Positions 18,668 to 26,309 of a DNA stretch of 64,000 nt are shown in pieces. The position numbers were made by a program, and so were the translations under genes. The notes under the pieces were generated by a model, which saw only the letters and a program-made list of their open reading frames with translations, was not told the DNA's origin and did no database searches. The stretch covers positions 2,108,001-2,172,000 of the forward strand of contig NZ_CP004387.1 in the NCBI RefSeq assembly GCF_000299335.2, read 5' to 3'. The DNA is from Isoalcanivorax pacificus W11-5. Lineage in GTDB: Bacteria > Pseudomonadota > Gammaproteobacteria > Pseudomonadales > Alcanivoracaceae. The first letter of the stretch is position 1, and each line of letters begins with the position of its first letter.

Positions 18668-19387
18668 TCAGGGGTTCTCGCCCGGCGGCGTGGAGCGTTC
18701 GATGTTCTCTCGCGCGCGGCTGATATGCCGGCGCATCAGCAGTTCGGCCATCTCGCCGTCACGTGCTTCCAGGGCTTCGATGATGCGACGATGCTCCTGC
18801 AACGCCCGCTGAGGCCGGTTGGCCACGGTGGAAAACTGGTAGCGGTACATGCGCACCAGGTGATACAGCCCACCGATCAGCATCTGGATCAGTGTCTCGT
18901 TATGGCTGCCCTGGATGATGCGGTAATGAAAATCCAGGTCGCCTTCGCGCTGGAAATAAGCCGTGTCTTCTTTCAGGTCCTGCTGTTGCTCATGCTGTGA
19001 CAGCAGTGCCACCAGGCCACGGATCTCTTCGTCGGTCATGTGTTGTGCAGCCAGGCGGGCGGCCATGCCTTCCAGCGCTTCGCGCACATGGTAAATCTCG
19101 ACCAGATCCGGCAGGGTCAGGGACGCGACGCGGGTGCCCACATGCGGCACGCGCTCAAGCAGTTTGCGGGATTCAAGGCGGCGGATGGCTTCGCGCAGCG
19201 GGCCACGACTGACGCCGTAGCGGGTGGCAAGCTCGGTTTCGCCCAGTTTGGTACCAGGCAGCAGCTCGCCGCGCACGATGTCGTCCTGGAGGCGGGCAAA
19301 CACCCTGTCCGCCAGGGTACGGCCATCCGTCCCGGCGATATCCGGGGAGAGCTCGTGCTGCGGGGCTTTTTCCAGGGGTTCAGACAT
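18668..19387 (-). CDS. GntR-family (FCD) regulator of the prp operon
   Basis: A 239-residue FadR-subfamily GntR protein. The winged helix-turn-helix occupies roughly residues 25-95 (LADRVFARLQDDI, then GVSRGPLREAIRRLESRKLL). The all-helical FCD ligand domain follows, with metal-ligand-type residues in REALEGM, DLDFHYRI and EHRRIIEALE. It is the first gene of the prp transcript and very probably represses it in the absence of a methylcitrate-type inducer. Two ATTGT-N-GACAAT palindromes flank a promoter directly upstream, suggesting autoregulation. Many gammaproteobacteria use such a GntR regulator for prp instead of the sigma-54 activator PrpR of enterics. Confidence 0.92.
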   Translation of the reverse strand: MSEPLEKAPQHELSPDIAGTDGRTLADRVFARLQDDIVRGELLPGTKLGETELATRYGVSRGPLREAIRRLESRKLLERVPHVGTRVASLTLPDLVEIYHVREALEGMAARLAAQHMTDEEIRGLVALLSQHEQQQDLKEDTAYFQREGDLDFHYRIIQGSHNETLIQMLIGGLYHLVRMYRYQFSTVANRPQRALQEHRRIIEALEARDGEMAELLMRRHISRARENIERSTPPGENP

Positions 19388-19391
19388 GTGT

Positions 19392-19430
19392 CACGGCCCG
19401 ATTGTAGACAATCTCTGCATTCGGGCCGTG
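19392..19430 (-). promoter_or_regulatory. Hairpin just upstream of the prp regulator start
   Basis: A perfect 10-bp inverted repeat, cacggcccga (19392-19401) and tcgggccgtg (19421-19430), with a 19-base loop. The loop contains most of the downstream operator. In RNA read from the minus strand the hairpin ends four bases before the ATG at 19387 and would bury any ribosome site. The promoter predicted at 19431-19459 would start transcription near 19424, inside the first arm. So only transcripts coming from further upstream could form the complete stem. Confidence 0.6.
19401..19412. promoter_or_regulatory. GntR operator, downstream copy
   Basis: The sequence attgtagacaat is an almost perfect palindrome of the ATTGT-N-GACAAT type expected for a FadR-family GntR dimer. 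It repeats at 19464-19475 with one base changed. It lies 14 bp upstream of the regulator's ATG and just downstream of the predicted transcription start, a position suited to repression. Confidence 0.75.
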
Positions 19431-19459
19431 ACTCTACCGTCTCAGGGACGGGGTTTCAA
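19431..19459 (-). promoter_or_regulatory. Predicted sigma-70 promoter of the prp operon
   Basis: On the minus strand TTGAAA (19459-19454) and TAGAGT (19436-19431) are separated by 17 bp, the optimal spacing. Matches to consensus are 5 of 6 at -35 and 4 of 6 at -10. The element lies exactly between the two operator copies. Confidence 0.6.
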
Positions 19460-19463
19460 GAGG

Positions 19464-19475
19464 ATTGTTGACAAT
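19464..19475. promoter_or_regulatory. GntR operator, upstream copy
   Basis: attgttgacaat, the second copy of the palindrome, starts five bases upstream of the predicted -35 element. Its centre is 63 bp from the centre of the other copy, about six helical turns. It lies only eight bases beyond the stop codon of filF, so the whole prp control region occupies less than 100 bp. Confidence 0.75.
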
Positions 19476-19483
19476 ACACCCTG

Positions 19484-21466
19484 TCAGGGCGGGCAGGTCG
19501 ACCCCAGATAGGTCAGGTCGACCGAGCCCTGGACGTAGGAGAGCAGTGTTTGGCTCTGGTCGTTGGTCATGGTTTCATCTTCGCCAAGGTCCAGATCGCG
19601 GTAGTACTTCACCGGCAGGAAGCGGTCTATCCATTGCGCGGCCACTTCATTGTCAAAGCTGTCATCGGAAAGCCGATACATTGGCCGATCCATTGGCGTC
19701 AGCGCTATCCGCCCCTGGATCTCGGTGCCAAACTGATACAGATTACTCATTTCAGCAGCATCGCTGGTCATCATGATCGCCACGTTGACACTGGTCGGCA
19801 CGCCAGCGTCGGCGAAAGTACGGCTCACATAGCCAATCGGAAAGTCCGTTGCGCTGTTACCGCTCGGGCAAGCACCGTTCTGACCCGCGAAGATAATGGC
19901 ATGCTCGCCTACGCGGCGGATTTCGATCAGCATCTCATCAAGTCCCGTGCCAGCGTTACCGCGTGGCGTATCGCGCACGAACGTGAAAGTGATCGGGTCG
20001 ACTTCATCCTCGTCTACTTCGTACTCCTGCGGATAGTTGACCTTGTTTTTCTCAACGATGTCGGTGCACAACGTGTCATTCGATTGCTCGGCAGCGGTGC
20101 AGCCACGGCGCAACACCAGGCTGTAGAAACCGGTTGCTGCATCGAGTGCATCCTGATCAATGGAAGATGCCCCCACTCCGGAACGGGCCATTCGCATCGG
20201 CAGTCCCACCGGTGCAGGGTCCGGATCTTTCAACAGCATGTCTGCACTCGATGTGCCCAGAAAGCTACCGTTGATACGACCAAAATCTGTAGTTTCCAGC
20301 GTATAGGTCATGCCTGGCATATTCAGGCCGACATCAGTGCCGTTCTGGCCCTGCACCCCGTTATACAGAAAGTCGCCGAGCATACGGCCAGTCATCGTCA
20401 GGTTGGTGTTCACATCAGTGTTCATCAACCCTTGCATGGCCATATTCTGCAACGCCAGTTCGCTGTTCAGCCCTGCACCACGCTGGAAGGTGATCGTGTC
20501 CTGCTCGGTTTCTGCTTCTTCGGTACCGCCAGGGAAATAGGACAGCAGCACATTGACAAGCCCCAGCGCCTCACCGGTCGGCAATATCAAAAGCGACCCT
20601 TCCAGAGCGCCAATGTATTCGTCCGCCCGTTGTTTGTCGGTGCCGATCAGCTCCAGAATCGCCAGCTCGCTTTCCTGAAAAGCCATGGTGAAGAGGCCGG
20701 AGCGGGTCAGGTCCATGCCATAAGCCGTCCGCTGCGTCACCGTCGCTTCATCCGGGAATATATAGGTCACCGGCAGATCATCTTCCTCAGCCAGTGCTGT
20801 CAGCAGCGGCGTCCAGTCATCAGTGAAGTCTGTGTAGTCTTCCGTCTCCAGTGAGTTGCCCTGTACCAGCTCGGTATAGCGCATATTGATCAGGCCATCA
20901 CGTCCCTGCAGCGCCGGATGGATTTCTACATCATCCGTGGCGGGATCACTGTCGAGTGCCAGCAGCAGCGCCGCGCGGTTGCGCACTCTGTCATCAGACG
21001 CCGGCAGGCGGCGCGCGGTATTCACGATATCCGCAACCGTCAGGCGGACAATGCCCCAGTTGGTGCCATCTTCACCCACCTGCGTCAGAATCGCGGTCTG
21101 CGGCAGCGCGGCACGCCCGATCAGCAATGAGTTACCCAGATACAGACCGTCACCCAGGAAGAAATCCACCGTATTCACGCCTTCAGGACACAGCGCAGCG
21201 CCAGCCGGCACGATACGACCGCCAATCTCCTGGGGCTCACCGGAGATACGGCTTACGGAGGTGCCGCAGCGATAACCGAGGTTGATGAACCGCGGGCCAA
21301 CGAACTCCACCAGCACATCACCGGAGGGCTGTTCCTCACACAAGCCACCGGCCGGGCAGCCAGGCAGATCCACATCGGAGAAATCTTCCTTGCCGTTACA
21401 CCCCGCCAGGACGGCCAGCAGCATCAGCATGCCGGTCCCTGGGAGAAAGCGCTTCATGTTTGTCAT
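19484..21466 (-). CDS. filF: FilF-like large lipoprotein
   Basis: A 660-residue predicted lipoprotein. The signal peptide ends in the lipobox LAGC with Cys23 as the lipidated residue (counting from ATG 21466; ATG 21457 is an alternative). The mature part has a Cys-rich start (CPAGGLCEE) and many acidic beta-type segments, and no catalytic signature I recognise. By position it is the last gene of a cluster matching the order filA-filB-filC-filD-filE-filF known from Acinetobacter, where these genes are annotated only as putative pilus assembly. The name is assigned mainly from that order. A 111-bp gap separates it from filE. It lies on the same strand as the prp regulator 96 bp downstream, with no clear terminator between. 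Confidence 0.7.
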   Translation of the reverse strand: MTNMKRFLPGTGMLMLLAVLAGCNGKEDFSDVDLPGCPAGGLCEEQPSGDVLVEFVGPRFINLGYRCGTSVSRISGEPQEIGGRIVPAGAALCPEGVNTVDFFLGDGLYLGNSLLIGRAALPQTAILTQVGEDGTNWGIVRLTVADIVNTARRLPASDDRVRNRAALLLALDSDPATDDVEIHPALQGRDGLINMRYTELVQGNSLETEDYTDFTDDWTPLLTALAEEDDLPVTYIFPDEATVTQRTAYGMDLTRSGLFTMAFQESELAILELIGTDKQRADEYIGALEGSLLILPTGEALGLVNVLLSYFPGGTEEAETEQDTITFQRGAGLNSELALQNMAMQGLMNTDVNTNLTMTGRMLGDFLYNGVQGQNGTDVGLNMPGMTYTLETTDFGRINGSFLGTSSADMLLKDPDPAPVGLPMRMARSGVGASSIDQDALDAATGFYSLVLRRGCTAAEQSNDTLCTDIVEKNKVNYPQEYEVDEDEVDPITFTFVRDTPRGNAGTGLDEMLIEIRRVGEHAIIFAGQNGACPSGNSATDFPIGYVSRTFADAGVPTSVNVAIMMTSDAAEMSNLYQFGTEIQGRIALTPMDRPMYRLSDDSFDNEVAAQWIDRFLPVKYYRDLDLGEDETMTNDQSQTLLSYVQGSVDLTYLGSTCPP

Positions 21467-21577
21467 GATGGAGAGTCTCAATTGTTCTGTTTCGCTTGTG
21501 AGCGGGCACACTACCTGCCCTGCCCTGTGCGGTAAAGCCCTGTGCCGGTGGGCGTCCGGGCTGCGATGCCCGGTGGA

Positions 21578-22471
21578 TCAATACCCTCTGACCACCACGC
21601 CGCCGTCAATGGCCAGCTCGCTGTCCGCTTCCGTGACCAGCCCTGGCAGGCCGCCGTCCGCGTAACCCAGGTAGACCACCAGGTAACGATGACCGGCCTC
21701 TCTGGGCAGAGTTCCGTCTATATAGGCATATCGGGCCCAGGTTTCCGGAAAACGGCGTGTGAAAACGTTGTCCACCTGCAATACCGGCACTCCCTGCTCA
21801 TCCAGCAATAGCAGTTGCGGATGCAGATAACGGCCATGCTGTTTGAAACTCAGCACTCTGATCTCCGCCACTTCACGCCGCAACGTCAGCACCCGTGCCG
21901 GCACCTGACGCTGCCCGACCCGGATTTGCTGCGTCTGCCCGGTGTTGAACGTGAGCATGACCTCCTGCCCCGGCCGCAATGTCTCTGCGTCAGCCAGCAG
22001 TTCCCGGCAACAATCTGCCGCGACCGGCGTCACCGTCTCGATATAGCCTTCCTGAGCCTCGCCGCCCTCGCCAATCAGGTCATATCCCGGTCCGCGCGCC
22101 GCCTCCGCGCGGCGTGCGGCACCCAGATCAATCACTTGCCGGGTGATCTGGCCATCACCGTCCACATAAGTGACAAAACGTTCTTCCGTTTCGTCTGCCG
22201 GCGTTTCATCTGCCTGGGGGCTGGCCGACCCCGAATCAGGTACCGGCGCATCGCCGGAGACCTGCGCCAGGAGCCCTTCGTCGACACTCGCCGGCAGTGT
22301 ATCGGCACGCGGGGTGTCGGCCTCAGGTGCTGGCGCCGATACCGGCAGTTGTCCGGTAATCAGATTGCCCTGATCGTCGACATAGGTATAGAAACCGCCA
22401 CGCGAACCGGACGCCGTGCAACCCGCCGCGGCAAGCAGGGATAACAGCAGGAACACGGCCAGGCTACGCAT
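21578..22471 (-). CDS. filE: FilE-like lipoprotein with repeated YVD motif
   Basis: A 297-residue predicted lipoprotein (AAAGC, Cys18). Its start overlaps the filD stop by one base (TGATG), so translation is coupled. Residues near 26-40 read FYTYVDDQGNLITGQ, and a related unit, FVTYVDGDGQITRQV, recurs near 102-116, so the protein carries two copies of a small beta-hairpin-like module. An acidic Pro/Ala/Asp-rich linker lies between them. A CCREL segment and predicted beta strands follow. The protein is probably periplasmic or on the outer membrane. The FilE label rests on its place in the fil-type cluster and is tentative. Its molecular role is unknown. Confidence 0.7.
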   Translation of the reverse strand: MRSLAVFLLLSLLAAAGCTASGSRGGFYTYVDDQGNLITGQLPVSAPAPEADTPRADTLPASVDEGLLAQVSGDAPVPDSGSASPQADETPADETEERFVTYVDGDGQITRQVIDLGAARRAEAARGPGYDLIGEGGEAQEGYIETVTPVAADCCRELLADAETLRPGQEVMLTFNTGQTQQIRVGQRQVPARVLTLRREVAEIRVLSFKQHGRYLHPQLLLLDEQGVPVLQVDNVFTRRFPETWARYAYIDGTLPREAGHRYLVVYLGYADGGLPGLVTEADSELAIDGGVVVRGY

Positions 22472-24144
22472 CAGAAGCGCGTACGGAATGCCATGCCGAA
22501 CATGGTGATGGACGCTTGTGTTTCGATATCCAGACCGGCATAGGGGTTGTAAACCAGGTTGTTGATCCCGGTACAGTTTGCCGCACAACTGCTGTTGGCG
22601 GGAATATCATCGCGGCTGCGCAGCGTCGCCACCGCCAGATCGATCTCGGTGTCCTTGTCCCAGCGATATCCCAGCCCGAGACTGTAGTAGCGCGCCTCAT
22701 TGATCGGCACCAGCGGTGCACGCCGGTCATCGGGAATGGCCGAGGCCCTTGGCTCATAGCCTGCGCGCAGCGACAGACGATCCGTCAATGCATATTCGGC
22801 ACCGAAGGCCAGATTCCAGGTGGATTGATACTGCAGCGGAAAGTAAAGGCTGGTGCTGGTTGACCCCGGCGAGAAAAGACGCGCCAGGGCCAGCGCCGCA
22901 TTGGTCGAGTCAAACTGGAAGTTAAACGCGTCCCACTCGGCGTAGTCCACCCACACGGCATCAATATTGAGTTGCAGGCGCTCCGTCGGCTTGAACTTGA
23001 TGCCGGTCTGGAAATGCGCCGGCATGGTCAGGTCCATGTTGATCAGCCCCGCATCCGTGGCACCAATCCGGCTCGGCAGCCCGAGTACGGCCAGCGCGAT
23101 GGCGCCGGTGGGACTGCTGCCGACACCGTTGATGGTCTCCTGCGCTGCATTGGAATAGCTGATCTTGTAGCGCCCGCGCATGTGCACTTTGGTGGGTGCA
23201 TGCCACACCGCGCCCCAGGCAAAGCGGTCGCTCGGTTCCCACAGGATGCCGAGGTTATAGGACGGGCTGAACCGCTGATCCATGGCCACGTCCATGGCCG
23301 CCAGGCTCTTGAACGGCCCCAGGCCTTCATTGGGCCGGCAGATACCGAACAGAATGATATCCAGTGCGAAATTCGACTCGCCCTTGAACGGCGCGCACAG
23401 GCTCTCGTCCACGATACGGGCAAAACCAAGCAGTTCGTTGGGCGAACGGAAATCTGTCTCGAGCGCCACTGCCTGGTACGAGAAACCGATCGAGGCCCCA
23501 ATGGAAAGCTCGTCGTTGATCTGATAGCCCACTGAAGGCGACAGATAGGTAATACGGTTCAACGCCACACGGCGCCCCATGAAATTACCCGGGTCCCCTT
23601 CCTGGCGATAAAAGCCGGCCGCCATGGGCAGATAGGTCGCAGTGGCGAAGGTGAACTTGGACCCCGCCGGCTTGATCGAGAATGAGGGAATGGGCCCGGC
23701 CATCAGCGGGCCAGGCGGCAGGTCCACCACGTCATTCACGATCGGCACATACAGCGACACGCCTTCGATGGTGCTGGTGCTGGTGCGGAAGTTACGGCAC
23801 ACATCGGAGCCGTCGTTGGGCGCGTCGGCACACACTACCGGGTCGTCGGAAAAGCCGAACACGTTGTAGCCCGGCGGCGCACTGAAGCGGGACTCCACCG
23901 ACATGTCCACGGCCAGAAACTGCAGATCCATGCGCCGGCCTTCAAGCTTGGCCAGGCCCGCCGGGTTGAAATGGATCGCCATGATGCCCGGAGGATCAGC
24001 GGTCACGGCATGCGCCATGCTCATGGCGCGCACATCAATACCGATGTTGGTGGCCAGCTGCGCCTGCGCCGGGCCGCACAGCGCCAGGGCCAGCCCCAGG
24101 CACCATCGACGCAGAAGCCGTAGATTATTGTTATTCATCTGCAT
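22471..24144 (-). CDS. filD: FadL/OmpP1-type outer-membrane barrel, FilD-like
   Basis: A 557-residue outer-membrane protein. The signal peptide ends at AQAQ (about residue 29). The FadL/TodX family N-terminal hatch pattern follows (RAMSMAHAVTADPPGIMAIHFNPAGLA). C-terminal strands include AFGAEYALTDRLSLRAGYE and YYSLGLGYRWDKDTEIDLA, and the chain ends in FGMAFRTRF with the terminal Phe typical of barrels. FadL relatives move hydrophobic molecules across the outer membrane. Here the cluster suggests a role in a surface system, but hydrophobic-substrate transport in an oil degrader is an equally fair reading. Its stop overlaps the filE start. Confidence 0.8.
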   Translation of the reverse strand: MQMNNNNLRLLRRWCLGLALALCGPAQAQLATNIGIDVRAMSMAHAVTADPPGIMAIHFNPAGLAKLEGRRMDLQFLAVDMSVESRFSAPPGYNVFGFSDDPVVCADAPNDGSDVCRNFRTSTSTIEGVSLYVPIVNDVVDLPPGPLMAGPIPSFSIKPAGSKFTFATATYLPMAAGFYRQEGDPGNFMGRRVALNRITYLSPSVGYQINDELSIGASIGFSYQAVALETDFRSPNELLGFARIVDESLCAPFKGESNFALDIILFGICRPNEGLGPFKSLAAMDVAMDQRFSPSYNLGILWEPSDRFAWGAVWHAPTKVHMRGRYKISYSNAAQETINGVGSSPTGAIALAVLGLPSRIGATDAGLINMDLTMPAHFQTGIKFKPTERLQLNIDAVWVDYAEWDAFNFQFDSTNAALALARLFSPGSTSTSLYFPLQYQSTWNLAFGAEYALTDRLSLRAGYEPRASAIPDDRRAPLVPINEARYYSLGLGYRWDKDTEIDLAVATLRSRDDIPANSSCAANCTGINNLVYNPYAGLDIETQASITMFGMAFRTRF

Positions 24145-24168
24145 ACATCCGCCAGTTCCACAGCGTCA

Positions 24169-25227
24169 TCAGGCCCCCGGTTTCAGGCCCGTTACATCGA
24201 TCGGCAGGGAAATGCCCAGCAGCACATCCGGTGAGTCTTCGGTCAGGCCGAAGCCAAAGCTGATATTGATAATGCGGTTGCTGGAGGTACGCAGGCCCAG
24301 CGAGGTATTCAGCACGCTCGAGGTGGAATCCTCGGAATTGGCCACAATCTTCTCGCCACCCCGGTCAAACACAAAGTTGGAGACGAAGTTGTAGGACTGC
24401 TGATAGCTCGCAGACACCGACACTTCATAGGACAGCGCATAGGCCAGGCCCATGGAAAAACTGATCGAGTCGCCCGGCTCGACACGCTTGAGCAGGTCTG
24501 TACCCCGGCGCTGGTTCAGGCCGGTGGCATCGAACGCCATGGTGTAGCCGATGGACCCAAACAGCACGACCGGGTCGACAATCTTGCTCATGCTGACGCC
24601 GCCGCCGATGGAGTAATAGCCTTTGCCGCTGGAAAGTTCGGAATTGACGTTGATGTCGTACGGACTGTCACCGGTCGCAGTGGACAGCGTACCGAACAAT
24701 GTGGTGTTGATACCGCCAGGGCGTACCGGGAACGGCTGATAGCGCAGACCGAAGGTCACATCGCCCAGCGCAGCGGAAGAGGCATCCTTCTGCGTATCGT
24801 ATTTGTACTGCACGGGCAGCCGGGTATTGAACGTCAGGTTATTCCAGATACCGTAGTCCACGGACAATGCGGCACCAAAGGCGTGCTCGGCATCGTTTTC
24901 AATCCGGAAACGGTTGATATTGCCCGAAGACTCATCAATACCGATATCGATCGTGTCGTTGCGGAAATAGCTGTAGTCCCCCGCAAACACCACCGACAAC
25001 TGTCCCGAGGGCAGCAGCGAGTACTGCTTTTCCGCCGCCTGAAACACTTCCTCCAGGTTGCTTTCCTCGGTCACATCGGTATCACGCTTCTGCAGCGCTT
25101 CGCGCGCCGCCTCGGCACTGTCTTCTTCCGGTTCCTGGGCAATTGCGGCGGCCCCTGGCACCAGGCAGACCATGCACAGCAGCGTCCGCCCTACCCATCC
25201 CCGAACATCAAGTGTACACAGCATCAT
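24169..25227 (-). CDS. filC: Outer-membrane beta-barrel protein, FilC-like
   Basis: A 352-residue exported protein. The signal peptide ends near GAAAIAQ. A short acidic helical segment follows (DSAEAAREALQKRDTD, then LEEVFQAAEKQYSLLPSG), and then alternating amphipathic strands of a barrel (for example LSVVFAGDYSYFRND, LFGSIGYTMAFDATG and EVSVSASYQQSYNF). The C-terminus does not end in Phe. It looks like an outer-membrane protein of unknown transport function and lies third in the fil-type cluster, 40 bp after filB and 24 bp before filD. The FilC label comes from gene order. Confidence 0.72.
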   Translation of the reverse strand: MMLCTLDVRGWVGRTLLCMVCLVPGAAAIAQEPEEDSAEAAREALQKRDTDVTEESNLEEVFQAAEKQYSLLPSGQLSVVFAGDYSYFRNDTIDIGIDESSGNINRFRIENDAEHAFGAALSVDYGIWNNLTFNTRLPVQYKYDTQKDASSAALGDVTFGLRYQPFPVRPGGINTTLFGTLSTATGDSPYDINVNSELSSGKGYYSIGGGVSMSKIVDPVVLFGSIGYTMAFDATGLNQRRGTDLLKRVEPGDSISFSMGLAYALSYEVSVSASYQQSYNFVSNFVFDRGGEKIVANSEDSTSSVLNTSLGLRTSSNRIINISFGFGLTEDSPDVLLGISLPIDVTGLKPGA

Positions 25228-25267
25228 TTGTTATTCTCATCAAAGAACATGAAGGAAATCCTGACGA

Positions 25268-26080
25268 TTACTTCCTGCGGAAATAGGTCCGCGTTGGCAC
25301 GTTGATCACGCGTTCGACGCCATCTTCATCGGTCGTCAGCACGGGCACCAGCGTGCTGGCCTTGTCGGCCCATTGCTCCATCGGCCGGGTGAACACCGGA
25401 AACTCCTGAAAAGCCATCCGATTGATGGTCTGCTCATCGATGTGGCGCAGATCGTAGTCGGTCAGTTCGAGGCCGTCCTGCGGTTCGAAACCGTTCGGAA
25501 ACACGATGAACAATACGTTCTGGTCCCAGATTTCCTCGAACTTGCTCTCGGTGAAACTGATGTTCCCCAGCGCAGGATCGGCCACATACAGGTGACCGTC
25601 GCGCCATTCACGCAACACCACGAAATGTTTGAAGCCGCCATAGGAGATCGGCACGATGGCCGGGTGATCGAGGGTGCGGAGGTCTTTCATTTCGGCGCGG
25701 AAACCACCGCTGGGATGCCCCAGCGCCGTGGCAAGCCGGCGCATGTCGAGCAGGGAAAAACCACGCCGCTCGACGATCTTTTCCGTCTCGCCGAAACGCA
25801 GCAACCCTTCCATGATCTGCCGTTCTTCGAACTGTCGTCCCAGGTACTGGTTCAGTACCGTCGTCAGCGCAGCAGACCCACAGGAATAGTCATAGGCCTG
25901 GCGCACCACATTGCGGTAACGGAATTCGGAAACCGGTTTGGGGATGATGCCGCGCTCAATGACGGGGCCTTCATGGGTAGGATGCTCATAGTAGACGTAA
26001 CCGCGGGGATAGTCTTCCACCACAGTTGCCTGATTGACGGCAAAGAAAATCAGTGCCACGCCCAGCACGGTTACCAGCAT
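25268..26080 (-). CDS. filB: C39-like cysteine peptidase, FilB-like
   Basis: A 270-residue protein with one N-terminal hydrophobic segment (about residues 1-19, signal anchor or signal peptide) that would place the rest in the periplasm. The peptidase C39-type triad is intact: Cys67 in YDYSCGSAAL, His152 in GGFKHFVVL and Asp168 in YVADPALG. Classical C39 domains sit inside ABC exporters and cleave after double-glycine leaders; this one stands alone without an ABC domain. It is encoded just after filA, whose product carries a double-glycine-like leader, so I infer that it processes FilA-type proteins. Other substrates, or a purely binding role, are possible. Confidence 0.84.
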   Translation of the reverse strand: MLVTVLGVALIFFAVNQATVVEDYPRGYVYYEHPTHEGPVIERGIIPKPVSEFRYRNVVRQAYDYSCGSAALTTVLNQYLGRQFEERQIMEGLLRFGETEKIVERRGFSLLDMRRLATALGHPSGGFRAEMKDLRTLDHPAIVPISYGGFKHFVVLREWRDGHLYVADPALGNISFTESKFEEIWDQNVLFIVFPNGFEPQDGLELTDYDLRHIDEQTINRMAFQEFPVFTRPMEQWADKASTLVPVLTTDEDGVERVINVPTRTYFRRK

Positions 26081-26096
26081 CGGAGATGCCCTTTTT

Positions 26097-26102
26097 ATTA
26101 TA
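26097..26102 (-). promoter_or_regulatory. Possible -10 element for filB
   Basis: A perfect TATAAT on the minus strand lies 17-22 bases upstream of the filB start. No good -35 is visible at 16-18 bp. If used, it would give filB-F a promoter separate from filA, with a very short leader. Confidence 0.35.
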
Positions 26103-26254
26103 GTGTCTTGTTATCGCTATGATCCGGCCCTGGCCGAATCCCACCCGGTTGAAAAATTCAGTGACCTGATACGCACTCTGATGAAGCGTTACAGGTTGTT
26201 GCATGGTAGCCCAGGAATGGGCGCCTATTGTTGGCTTTTTGTAACGGATGCAGC

Positions 26255-26280
26255 AAAACAAAGCCCGGCGCTCGCCGGGC
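26255..26280 (-). terminator. Intrinsic terminator after filA
   Basis: On the minus strand a G+C-rich 7-bp stem (gccggc-type arms at 26263-26269 and 26274-26280, loop gctc) is followed by TTTGTTTT. It lies 30 bp past the filA stop and well before filB. This would make filA transcripts more abundant than those of filB-F, as expected for a major subunit. Confidence 0.75.
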
Positions 26281-26309
26281 CTTGCTGCCATCACCTGGAT
26301 GAAGACTCG

